From contig CM075939.1 of assembly GCA_038030265.1 (NCBI GenBank), positions 7,731,253 through 7,795,252 of the forward strand: 64,000 bases of DNA. Direction: 5' to 3'. The stretch is from Corythucha ciliata (Eukaryota; Arthropoda; Insecta; Hemiptera; Tingidae). Positions 26,003-38,700 of this stretch are shown in pieces; the first letter of the stretch is position 1; every line of letters starts with the position of its first letter. The position numbers and the translations under genes were made by a program. The notes below the pieces were generated by a model that did no database searches, had not been told where the DNA came from, and saw nothing but the letters and a program-made list of their open reading frames with translations.

Positions 26003-29000
26003 TAGTCAAATGTTGCTTTGATTTGGTTCATCCGCGTAGGGTCTTGACAGGTGATTGTTGGGGGGTTTGATCATAGAGCTCCATCCCAGGCACTTGGGCG
26101 GGGGAAGGGCTACTTTTTTATTTGCTTGGTCTTACTTTACGTTATGAAATGAACAAAAACTTGCTGTCCAGAGCTTACATTTTGCTCCTCGTTCTAAACA
26201 ACACACCGAATGGTAAACATTCCTCGGGCAAAAGACTGTGGCAAAATGTTGCAATGCGGGTGCTGTGCCAAGTAGTGAACACCTCGTTCTGCACGCTTTT
26301 ACCCGTTCTGGAACGTGGCTCGTGGGGAGAAGTACCATTACTTATTTTGCAGACATCAAAACTATTTTTCTGGAGCATGTATGACTGGAACTAGACTGAT
26401 ACTGACAGTGTGCCCTTTGAGCAATGAAATCAACCGGAAAGCCTCTGTTATTTGATGTGGCACTGTGTTTGTCCTGAGGTTCTTTCGCAGCGCCGTTCCG
26501 TTCAGTTCTTGAACACCCAGTGCTTGCGAGGGTGGGATTTGAGCTTTCTTAAATTATTTGACTAAAGGCTTTAGGCTTCCTAAGTCTCAACATGTACGGG
26601 ACAACCAAAAACTGTACGGAACTGCACTGCGAACAAGTGACCTTGTCCTCTTCTTGTTAGCTCCGTTTTCCACTTATTACCAGAAAAATTCGCGTTACGA
26701 TCATTACTCGAAAAGTCGATGAAATTTTCAAGATTTTGAAGTGAGAGAGTGGCTAAAACGTATCGTTTTCAATAAGTAATTATGCGAAACCCTGAACTTC
26801 GACGCCTCGCCTCGCGATGACAATAATGAGAACCCCCTTCTTTTCCCCCTGACATAATTCGGGAACTTGTAAAAGAAAACTTCTAAAGGGCGTGTAAACG
26901 TCAATAAATTTGTATTATATCACCCGATTTTCGCGAGGAAAATAAATTAGTTTTAGGAGTAGGCGAATTTCATTGTAAACTGGATGCCTACATAGCGGTC
27001 TCCGTGATTTCTGTGGAAACCCTCGAAAAGTATGTGTTTTGACTCAATGGTTTTAAGGAAGGGGAACAATGAAAGGCGGACTTTTCTCTTTCTCCATTTA
27101 CTCTTTCGCTGGCGTGCAGCAGAGGGAGAGAGGACCCCTAATTTTTTATAAAAGTATATAGAAAACGATTGATGGCTTTGTCGATGATGAGAGGGGGGAG
27201 AAGAACCGATGGGGTTTCTTCCATCCTAACTCAAGCGTATACTTTAATGGAAAAGTGTTCTAACTTTTGAAGTTTCTTCGCCTCAAAACAAAAACAAAAA
27301 AAAAACACCAAATTCCCCCTCCGTTAAAGTCATCGAATATTTACGAAGAAAACTCTGAAAGTCCATCAGATTCTCTTCCTTCACGCATTGAAAGCACTAA
27401 TGTATTCGATTCGTTTTTGTACGCAGGTTTGTAGTTCAAGCTTATGAGAGAGGGGGTGTTCGAGGGTAATGCCTGCAGGATTTTCTGGATAAACTTGTGA
27501 AACACGCTGGTTGTCGTATATGTCCTCGACGAAGAGAGTGAAATTCATACGTAAGAGCAAATAAAGTGTTGAAACGTTCCTCGAGACGTAATCCCTCTAG
27601 TTATCCCAGTTCCCCCCTCCATCATGCTTGAACTATCTGGCGTTAATCTTTCTAACAATTTTCCCTTTTAAATTGAATCCTTCTGCCCACTTTCAGGAGT
27701 TACTGAGATTTACTAAGTAAACAGGTTGCTTCCCCGCAGTTCCATCGGGTTACGCTTACAAATACTCTTGGGAGGGGGGGAGGGGAGACTGAAGAGCCTT
27801 TACTTGGGAAAGGTAGAGAGTATAGGAAAACTTTGTCCAACCGCATTTTTCCAAGTTCGACCTTCCACTCCCTCTTGCTAACAACAACAGGTTTTAAGTT
27901 CACCCAACGCCTACCTATATCCATAGTAATATTTGGGCGAGGGCGGGGATTCCGTTCTAAAAATTTGCATTTTTAGGGGGTTTTCGGCTGGATGCCGGCA
28001 GCATTCCGCACTTGACTATTGTCCAAGGGACTCTCGTGAAACCGCATCCGGCTCAAATCGAAATATTTCGAAAAACTGACCCAGCAGGATCGTAAAAAAT
28101 CACCCATCTGACTCGGTAGTTTTCGCAAACATTGTCACAAATTAAAATTAGATGAAAATGTGTAGGGTGCACTGAGGGTTTACAGGGCATCCCGAACATT
28201 GCAACGTATTTTCGACCAGGTGAGCCGTTGAAGGGGTTCTCCTCGTGATTCCGGCGTTAATGAGTTCTGTTAACCCGTTTTCAGGGTCCTTGTGAACGGT
28301 GGTAACGTGACCTCTACCCCAATCTGGTACCGAGAAAATCGGCCGGAACGAAAGACATCGCAATTCTTATTGATTTCTATGGATCACTGGTTATTTATTC
28401 TCTTCACAAAGCCCTGGTCCCGAAGGTAGGACCCCTAGGGGGTTGATACCCCGTTTTCAACATGTTATTCCAAACGCTCTAATATAGGGGCCCCGTTATT
28501 TTATACATACCCCGTCCCGCTTTCCGTGTTGTTTTTTTTTTTTTTTTTCTGCTAATTTTGTACTGATCTTGGTTTTGAAACCTTTTCAAGTTGAAAATGT
28601 AGTAATTTTCACTCACAATTATTTCATTTTGATTTTTTCCGTGATGGTCATGTAATGAAATATTCACAGTAGCGTAACGCTATGCAAACACGCATACAAA
28701 AAAGGGCTCTCGCCCATTTTTCATTCAACATTTTAATACTGCCTGATATGTTTTTCGACCTTAAAATTAAGCAAACTTTTCCACGGGGTAGGAAATTCAC
28801 ACATTTGTTTGGGAACATCTGCAGAGGGTCGCTTTCATTCCATTCTGCGGTCCATTTTGCGAGAAGGTGTGTGCGAGGGATGCGTTGGCCTGTGGTGATT
28901 GTGGCTAAGGAGGAGCAGGGGGATCCTTTAAAAATCGTCCTATATCTTCAAACAGAGATTCCCCCCCAAACGCCTAGAGTAGAAATCCATACTCACCCGG

Positions 29001-31660
29001 GGACATTAGCTTCCCCTTATCCCCCTCCCCCTATTCCACCATCTTTGAAACTTTGAAGCGTTTTCAGGCTAAGCCGACCTGTTAAGTTCTACGCGTTGCC
29101 TAGCTCATATTAATGCCTGTTTGCCTATCCCCCCTCATCATTATCATCTTCCCGACACTGTCAAATGAGCGTGACTTGAATTTTCGTTTTACACTGTGGA
29201 AGCCCTCCCGACATCCTTTCCTTAAAACAGCCTTCTCTTATTTTCTAATAAGATGTACGTAGAGTGTTAATTGGAAAGAAGACAAACATGTTTGAGATTA
29301 AAAATACGTGGCAGTCCCTACTCTGTTTTTGTTTTTTTAGAAGCAATTTAGTACTGATTTTCAAAAACCATTCTTCTTGTTATTCTTCGTAGTGGAAGGG
29401 ACAGATCGGTGGTCGAGAGGGGTGAGGTGGAGTTACCTAGAAAGGACGAGACACTCAATTACAGCCATCTTTCCCGAGGGAAATTTCAAACTCGGTTGCA
29501 TTTCGAAACTACGAAATTTTGACTTTGTGGATAAACTTCGCGTATTTAAAAGCCGACAGTTCAATTATAGCAGTATCATTTCAAAGTATTTTTTCGATTA
29601 CCTGGAAATGAGAGAAGGGCCGCAAGGACCACAAGGACGAAAAAGTCCAGTGACACCATGCCTAGAAAACGAAATTGATCCACTCTGACGGAAAAAACAA
29701 GAATGGTAGCATGCTAACCTTGATAACAAAATTAAATTGTAGGACACAAAAAAGAATAAAAAATACGCGAACTTTTTCTAAAACTAAAAATATTACTATT
29801 TTCGAAGTCCAAACGCCGGCGAGTTTCAATAGCGACTGAATGAAGAGGGATGATAACGCCAAAGGAGGGTAAATTCACCCTTTCACTGCTCGAATGCTCT
29901 CAGAGGGGGGGTGGAGATGTTACCCTGCCGTGTCGCTCCTTTTCTCGTATTTTTTTTTAGCTTTTATTATTTCAGAAAGGCTTAGTACTTTTTTTATTTT
30001 AATTTAGAGCTTGTGGTTTGGCTTACTGTTAAGAATTGCCTTGCATTTCATTAAGCTCGTTATCTTACTATGCTTATTTTCTGTTTATTAAAAAGCAAAG
30101 AGTTTGGCTCTTCAGAGAAGCATCCAGGACTTTTTTCCACAGCTTAATCCCCAGTTCTTGTGAATCTTAAAACATTCAATTTTTTTATTTATTCCACGTT
30201 AAGGGTATAAATTATTATTTTGAAAACTTTAAACCAAAATGAAAAATACGAGATTTTCGCAAAAACCCTCCTTCCTGGAAATCTGACAATAAGCCTGCAG
30301 AGTAGGCAACGCCCACCACACCCAAAGAACACAAAGTGTGCAAAAAAAGTCACGAATCAGCCATTAGATTAATATGTTTCTCTTTCCCACCGCCGAACAA
30401 TTCGAATAATTAAGAGCGAAAGCTTTTGGTTTCCTCTACCTTTGAATGAGGAGTGGTGAACCGTTCGTTCAGTCTATTCATTGGCCCTCCCCTCGGCCAA
30501 CCTGGTGACAAAACACCGGACGTGAAAATAGAAAGGAAAGCGTATAGGTGCTGTGGGAGGAAGGATCCGAATGAAAAAATAAAAACCCATTGAGGATATA
30601 GCGTGCGAATAGGAAATAGTGTTCGTGGAAGCTGAAGGGTTATCCCAACGTCGATACGGACGCACACAGAAATCTAAAACAACGGTGAAATTCTCCCGTG
30701 TATTTGAGTGATTTAGACATGAGGGACGTTAAAACAAATTTTTAGTGGAATCGGGGACAAAGGCGGGGTTCTATGAGAAAAAAAAATTGGGCGTTCACAT
30801 TGTTAACCTTCGCCATCGCCTAAATAGTGTCCTATTGTAGGATGTAACAACAGAGCGGGGACCCCCCCCCCCCACCACCAAATAGTAAATAGCCGGCCAC
30901 TTCTTGCAAACACTGTGACTAAAGACTTTTTGGGGTGCGACCGCACGTCAAAAAACGAATAGTGTGGCCGGAGCCTTACGGTTGGGCTCTCCCACATTTT
31001 TAGTGTTCACCCCTGCTCCCTCAAGTGTCAACAGTTGTTTTGCTTTTCATATTCGGATATTTTATAGCATCAAAAAATGAGGGCTACCACTGGTATGCCA
31101 CCAAATGAATGTTGGTGGTCGTGGCTACTACGGCTAGATGCCTTGAAGACCTAAAATCTGGATGTTGAGCCAACAGATAAAGATTTGACGGAGTCTCGAA
31201 TTAAAGAGCCATGGAAATACTTGAAATCGGGGTTTCAACGCCTGAAACGTTAGAGTTTTTGGAAGAACCAGTGTGGTGGGGGGGCTACCTTATACCCAAG
31301 GAACTACGCTATAAGTGCTTAGGAATAACACCCAGGGAGCTACAGTGGGTTCGTTAGGTACAGAATTACCCACCCCCTGTGCGACTCGAGTAGCGTTCCA
31401 GTGAAAATCGAATGTTTAAATTCAATATATTAACAAATTCAAGATTTAAAGTGGGCCTTACAGTTACGGAACAGCTCCATGGGGGTAATTCTGTTTCTCT
31501 TTTAGTCCACCAACCCCGTTAAATCTCGAATAATTCATTAAAAATTTGTACCAACTAAGTGAATGAAAACATGGTTTCTCGCCTGAGCTCTATACTAAGC
31601 CACGTGATTTTTAGAAAAGGGGGCTGATGTCTTTGGTGCCGTCGAACAATGTCAGAAAAC
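26003..31660. other. No recognisable gene
   Basis: Open frames at 26122-26394, 28682-29056 and 29377-29688 have no domain features and no splice context that I can support. Poly-C and poly-T runs are present. No inverted-repeat element was found here. Confidence 0.45.
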
Positions 31661-31673
31661 AAGTGAAATGAAA

Positions 31674-31967
31674 ATTTTCGATTATATCGTGAATGTTAAA
31701 TTATTTAGGTAATTGATTAATTATTTGAGTATAACATTCTTTTATTATATTTTTTAAATATGCCGACTAGTTTCGGGGTAAGTGCACCCCATTTTCAAGG
31801 CATCCGTAGTTCGAAAACAAATTTCCCCTTCACATGTCAATAAACACACACTTCCAAATAATCCTGTTGATGGACAGGTACCACAAGGAAACTTGTCTCC
31901 TCACTAGTCGGCATATTTAAAAAATATAATAAAAGAATGTTATACTCAAATAATTAATCAATTACCT
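31674..31967 (-). mobile_element. Penelope-like short insertion with decayed hammerhead, 294 bp
   Basis: A perfect 13-bp direct repeat AAGTGAAATGAAA flanks it (31661-31673 and 31968-31980). Arms of ~65 bp (31705-31769 and 31906-31969) are inverted and meet the ACTAGTCGGC motif on both sides. Minus strand: ATGCC, TTGAAAA (in place of CTGATGA), GGGG-loop-CCCC, GAAA, CTAGTC, GGCAT, which is a hammerhead layout with a mutated core. Confidence 0.6.
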
Positions 31968-32461
31968 AAGTGAAATGAAAGTTAGACGAGAAAATGCAAG
32001 GTCAAACGGCTACAAGTGGCTTCTAGTCGCTTATATCAATCGACGTCCTTTCCTTTGAAGGGGAAAATGTAATTATGGCCGTAATATATGAGCTTAGCAC
32101 TTCACCCTTAAATGGGAAATATGAGGGTGTGAGAAGTTCATGGGAGATCATTATGAGGGAAAGGTATGATTGTTCTTAATCGAGCTGTGAGCAAGGAGTG
32201 CTATTGTTCGTGTTATTCCACAAAAATAATAATGGTGACCTTCGATCTTTAGCAAGGACAAAATAAGCGAACTGAAAAAAAGGAGATATTGAGAAATCTT
32301 GAATTTGTAGTACTTTACTGATTGAATTTTAAGTTAATTATGTAAGTAGATATATTTTTTTGGCCTAGACCTTGGAGGCATTAGCCAAATCATGTATCTT
32401 AATAAGCGTAAATGTCACAAAATAACATAAATAGGAAAACCGATTGCTAAGTAATAAAATT

Positions 32462-32757
32462 TCAATTTAGCTTAACGGGACGCTTTGACGCTTTGAAGCT
32501 TTGTCGTTCGTCACAGTACGCTTGCATAATAGTCTTGTGGCAGGTATCACATTTGACGGCGCAACACGCTTGAAAAGAACAATTACAGTTCCACGTAACA
32601 TTGACCGACCGCTGTCGCACTTGATGACCGCACGAGCGACAAAGCTCTCGACATGAGCGCTTCTCAGATTTGTCAGTGGGCGATGATTCGTTGACGGGCG
32701 CCACCTTCAAAGAGTGACTAACGAGTGAACAAATACGTCCGCCGGTGCCGGGCCAAC
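32462..32757 (-). CDS. Wnt8: Wnt8 exon 6 (C-terminal cysteine-rich domain and stop)
   Basis: It follows a 76-bp intron (32758-32833). It begins in WPGTGGRIC and carries the 11-cysteine C-terminal block and a short basic tail. The stop is TGA at 32462-32464. The index-finger motif reads FQACC instead of FQWCC. Sequons NES and NVT lie in this exon. I see no perfect AATAAA on this strand within ~450 bp after the stop. Confidence 0.97.
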
Positions 32758-35700
32758 CTGATTGGTTGAATGAAAAAAGAGAAAAAGTCGATTAATTCGC
32801 TAGGCTTATTAAGTAACTCTAATTATACTTTACCGATCGAGGCGTTTGGTTTGCAGTAATCAGGCGTGGACTCAAGGAAGATAAGTTTGTGATTGGGCAA
32901 ATTTAACGGTATTTGACCGTTTACTCCGTTTGTTTGAACTTGTTGAGCTTTTCGATAGTGGAGCTTCAACTTTTTGCTGATATCTTGAAAGGGAATGAGT
33001 TTCCTCCAGCAGGTTTTGACGACGCATGAGCCGAGGATACCGTAGCAGTGACATGTAACTTGTGACGAATATTTAACGGACTGAAAAGAAAGAAATAATT
33101 TTAGAGATGATTTCGAACGATTGACAACGTACGATAGTCTTACATGAGCACCAATTAGGGTGTTGTGTTTGTTGACACTTCGAACGCTCTCCTCTTCCGT
33201 GTTCATTTCGAGTGATTCGAAAAATTGACTAGAAACGGCTATTCCCATTGAAATTTCGTCGATGCAACCGCTCCAGCGCCAGTTTCCTCTGAGCTGAGCA
33301 GCCTCGTCCTCGTCAGTGATGTTAATGTCCGCAATGCTGCTGTCGTTTTGCGACTTTATCTCCTGTCGAACAACACACTTGGCGGTCTTATAGCAACCGC
33401 ACGATGGTACGGTTCCCATTGAACAGGTTTTTGCCACTTCATAGGTGACTCCGGCTGACTGAACGGCCGCTATGAAGGCTATTTCTTTGGTGATAGGTTC
33501 TCGGTGTCGCCTGTAAGCACACACAAAAAATAATTTCAGAGTTTTTGTGTGACTAATAATCAAAAAAGGCTGACTGTGAGTAATTAGAAGCTTGTAGGTT
33601 CATAAAAGAAACAAAGGGGATTTTAATTGAAAAAAAAAAAGCTTTTAATTGGGAAAGTATCGGGAGAGAGAAGTGAATAAGGGTAGAAGCTGGACATTAT
33701 CCAGAAAATAAAGGAAGAAAAAGTCGCACAAGGTAGGCGGAGCTTGCTGAGCGAGTACGTGAACAAAACTTTTCTCAAAATTGTTGCTTCTTGCTAATAC
33801 ATAAGACTGTGGGGTCTTACCGGAGGCAATGAAATATTATTTTGGTAAGCAATTTAAACCTGTCATTCATGTGTCGCACGCACAACTCCACTTCCAAACT
33901 GAAATTCATCTCTTCTCGTTAAAAAGCCTCACACACTATCCACCGATCCGAGAGGATAATTATGGGAGAACGAATAATTTCAAGTTTGGAAAGGAGGGAC
34001 TTGGTAGGGGGTACTGCAGTTACATTTTCCTAATTAAAAACTCACCTGACGAATGATGCGAAAGGGCAGTTCCATTTTTCCCATCTGAATTCAGTTTGGC
34101 AACGTTCCAGGGCTAATTTCGATCCAGAAGTTATTGCTTTTAAAAGCGGCCGTCGGATGTCCTTTAAAAAAAGAAAACACAAGAAATTATTATTATTTTA
34201 TTTATTTATTTTTTTTTTATCTCAAAATTTCACGCCTTCGATAACCAAGTTTTATGCTATCGAAGGGCGGAAGAAGATTACAAGGGAGTTGGAATATTTT
34301 ATTTTTATTAACAATTTAAGTTGATAAACGAGGCCCATGTTGTGTTTCAAAGACCTTAAAAAACGGGGAAGAACTCATTAAAAGTTTTTAAAATACAAAG
34401 AAGTCGAATTGTGAAGAACAGTTGGTGGCAGGGGGAGAGTTTCAGCTCCCCAACTTTTCTACATTTAAACCAGCTCATGAACCCAACTTTCGTCTCACAT
34501 TCATTTCAGTCAGTTTTTAGGTTAATGGAAGACAATTTAATTTTTTTCATAGCACACAATTATTAGGTATGGTGACTGGTGAGACTTGGGTGCTGTTAGG
34601 CCAGTCATTTCAACTCTTACCCTCCTCCTCATCGTCCAGGACCGAATCAAAACTAGAAACAAGCATAAACACAAGATTTCAACTTTGAAATGCTCGGTAT
34701 AGCCTGGTATAGGGACTGGATGGTGGATGCTGAGAAGAGAATTGCTTTCCGGAAGAGCTTATTTCAGTTTTGAGTTAGACAACTTCTGCCATCTAGAGTC
34801 AAAGTGTCACACGAAAGTAAAATCCATCCCGTTATGGTTATTTTTATGATTAGGCCAACAAAAGTTGATTTTCGGTGGTATTTAATCAGGACGGATTGGA
34901 GGCCTATGAGATACTTTAGAATAAAATTCACTTTCAAGTTTAGAAGACAGCGACGTTAGGCTATGCGACCAGCAGTTTACCCTCGATTAATGGCTATTAG
35001 TCAACAAAACAGAGGATTTTGGTCCAGAAGATCACTAAGCAGGCAAAACCAAGTTTTTCTTTGCCCCCACTCCCTCATCTGATTCCCCTGATCTGATGGA
35101 CCCTGATAATTTGTGCGTTGGAACAGGTGAAAATGTGCGCGATTTTTCTTACTGTATCGCTCTCAATTTCACTGAAAACACCAGTTCCGTGATTAATTTT
35201 CGTTAATATCGTTTCCATTTGCATAAAATTCTGCAACGGGGCAATTCATTTCCACCCGTCTTCTCCATTAACATATGATTTAATTCAGAGAAAACGGGTG
35301 GAAATGAACTGCCGAAATGCAGAAGGTTTGTCGACGTTTGTAGCAAATCGATTTCTAACCAGCTGTGCTTGCTGAGATCAACACACAGGGTGTACAAAAA
35401 GCGACTGGGCAGAGAAAAACCAGTGGCGGGGCACCTCGTTTCTGGTCGAATTGACCATTTGCATTTTTCCGAAATTCCGCTTTGTTTCTGAGATATCCAT
35501 CATTTTCTGATTTTTTCAAATCGTTTGTTCACATCCACAAAACATCAACAAATGGTGTATTTTACAAGACTGATAATTGATAAGAGCGAACATGGCACCT
35601 GTGATTTTACCTGTCTGATTATAGGTTCTCTACCTTTACCACCGAAGACTTCGGAAGATTCGGAAGGAAATGGTAAAAATCAAATTTGCACTTTTTCGCT

Positions 35701-38700
35701 TTTTCAAGAAATAAAAGAAAATACTGAAACATTAGTTCGGTTAGTTGCGACAGCGCTTCTTGAACCCAAAATGTCTGATCTTTTCAGAAATGTAATCGGT
35801 ATTGTTCTGTTACGAATGGTTAGGACGCTAGAAATGATTATTGACGAAAAGAACGCGTATGGCCGAAAAAGGACAAAAATACCCGTAACTCGGAAACGAA
35901 GCGTTTGCGACCTTATGTTCATATGGTGATTTTGATTCGTCCTCATTAGTACTACGACTGGTTAAAGTCCAGATCATTCCTCCTGAAACACCCAGTATAT
36001 TTCCTTAAATAATGGATTTACAAACGAATATCTGTTTTTGGACTTGACGAAAACCAGAAAAGGGGCTCTGTCCCCTTCGCCCCTTCGTCGTTATATCGTA
36101 TCACACAGAGGCGTAGAGTTTAGGTTTCAGTTGGAGAGGGGGCGATGACCTAATTCATTGGGCATAGATGGGAAGGGGGCGGCTGTCAAAGATGTCGTTG
36201 CATTAAATGAATAAGCAAAATTCGCCTTCTAAGGAACAAACAACTCGAACTTCGGCTCCTAAAGCTGATTTTCATGGCAGAAATAACCACGACCGGGCTA
36301 ACTGGAAATTTAGCCCCAATAACTTGATCGGTTTTGCTAGACGTAAATCGTGTATTTCACCCCAGAAATCGCAATGTTGGCTCCATAACTGACGCTTTTA
36401 AATTGGTATCTGGCACTGCCACTAGAGCAGCATTCTCTTATACCGGAAATGATCAAATGTTGCAAACTTACCCCGTCAAAAGAATTGTGTATTTTGGCTA
36501 AAAAGTCGACATTTTATACTCAAAAACCACTTGGACCGTGTCCTGCCGATTTATTGTCACAAAATCCGTTATTTGGTTAAAAACTGGTAATTATGCTGCT
36601 TAATCTGATCATTTGGCCCTAAAGCCGTTCAATTACGCCCAAAAAGGTTTCAATCGGGAACTTGCAACAATTTTGGGAGAAAATTATACCGATGAATTGG
36701 CACATGGACAGAAGGATATCAATGGTAGTTGTAGCCCGATTGGTGCGTCTGGTGATTTTAAAGTAATTTTGAAAGTTCTTCAGGATGACATGGACGGTGA
36801 GGGGGGAAATGACGTCAATGTTTAGTTGTGAAGCATCTGAGGGAACTATAAAATGTTTTGTTTACAAATAATAAGAAAAATATTGTCCCCTGGAAAACGC
36901 GTTTTACCCCCTCCTAACCACACCATCCATTTCATTGACTAACCTTTGACGTAATCAAACCCTACTCGGAATGTTTAAATATTCGCTAAAAAAATCCTTG
37001 ATTGATTTCAATGTTCAATGTGAGCAATAGTCTTTCTGAAGAGCTCTCTTCAAGAAACACCTGTGCTTGAAAAATGTGGAAGTTCCCCATTTAGCCAAAG
37101 ATATTCATGAATTTATCGAGACTGCCGTGAAAATACGGGGGAGGGGCGAAAGTATAATTTTGCCCACCCAATACTCCGGTTGGGTGATGGCACGCATCAG
37201 GCATCACCCTCAAACTCAACGCCACTGCGTTGTCAGTGACAAACCGAAGCTTACGCAAGGTTCCAGAATAATTTCATTTGCGAATACAAGTTATAATTCA
37301 GCAAAAAATATTTGAAATTACCGGCGCCCACTTAACCAAGCCACCCCTCCTGCGCCTCGATACCCCCAGTCCGCCCCTGATTGTTTGACTTAATTGAAAA
37401 AAAAGGATAATACTACTCTTTGGCGATCAAAAGAATGAGCGTGAAGGACAGAAGGTGACCTTCCGAGGAAGGTTGGGAAGGGTCAAAAACAGTGCTCCGC
37501 TGAAAACATTCTATTGTCTCCCTCTTCTTTCATCAGTTGAGACCCGGAGTCGAATGTTTCCAGAAAAGTCGACTTACTTGCCTCCGGTAGGTTCATTCTT
37601 TCTATCGCTGACCAGTATAATTATAATGCATCATTTCCAATTGAAGAAAACGAGATTGAAAAAACGTGAAACAAGATTTGAAAAATACAACTTAAAATCC
37701 ATCATTCGTGCAAAAATAATGCGTGAAAATGTCGCGCAGTATACTAGACGATGTAGCGTAGCCAGATCCGGCTTATGAAAAAACTTTAGGACGCGTGATT
37801 ACTATCTCAGCTAAAATGGATGAATTTCGTGCACTATTTCAACATTCCCGAGGTATCCGAGAACTCAATCGGGGCTGAATCTGAGAAACCGGCAGAACTG
37901 AAGTTGGCTGCACAGTAGAGAGATTTTGCAAACAGCTCCGCTAACGCTAATGTTAACGCTATTCACATTTCAACCAACGAAATGTTTACTACCCTAGCAA
38001 CGCGTACACAAAAATTAACTTTAGCGTTAACGGGACTGGTTGCAAAATCTCTCCAATTAAGCACCGCACGCGAAAGGCAACTTGGATTTTCATGGATCGT
38101 GTACGTGCAAGACTTACGAGTGGGGAGGCTTTACAATAAATTATCCCCACTCCCATCCTAGAGTGTAATACTCGCCAAATTTTCTAATGACGGTCATCAA
38201 ATAACTATGGCCCGTATTCATAGTCGCTACATAAGTTAAATTCTCCTAAGTAAAAATCAAATCAGTTGTTGTTGGGAAAAAAATCATCCGGTTAGACGTA
38301 CACTTAAGGAAATTTAAGTTTAAGAGATGTCTATGAACACGGACCTAAATGTATAATAATTGGGCACTTTCTACTTAATATATTGTTCGAAAAACTTTGG
38401 AAGTTCACAAATGTAGACTTGCGAACCAACACAAAAAAAAAATACTGTAGACCTGGCCACTCTCTGAGACGATGGTTGATCGGAGGGGGTCGAGGAAAAC
38501 AAAATTATTGAAATTTAGCTTGAGAAACAGACTTTCCTCAACAAAAGTGACCATTTTTTGTAGGAAAATTTCAATATTTGCAGCGTGGCTTGGAAACTGA
38601 CTATTTCACCCCCTAGACTGCCTATTCGAGGAAACCCTGGAAAAGCCCACAACCTGACTGGTTTGTGTGAAAAAAGGTGTGTTTTTTAGCGCGGTGATTT

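Noticed and set aside
26122..26394. Overlapping open frames on both strands (90, 68, 67 aa)
   Set aside because: No recognised domain and no splice partner.
35525..35929. 134-aa plus-strand open frame
   Set aside because: It lies inside a probable transposon in the Wnt8 intron; no domain recognised, so not listed as a gene.
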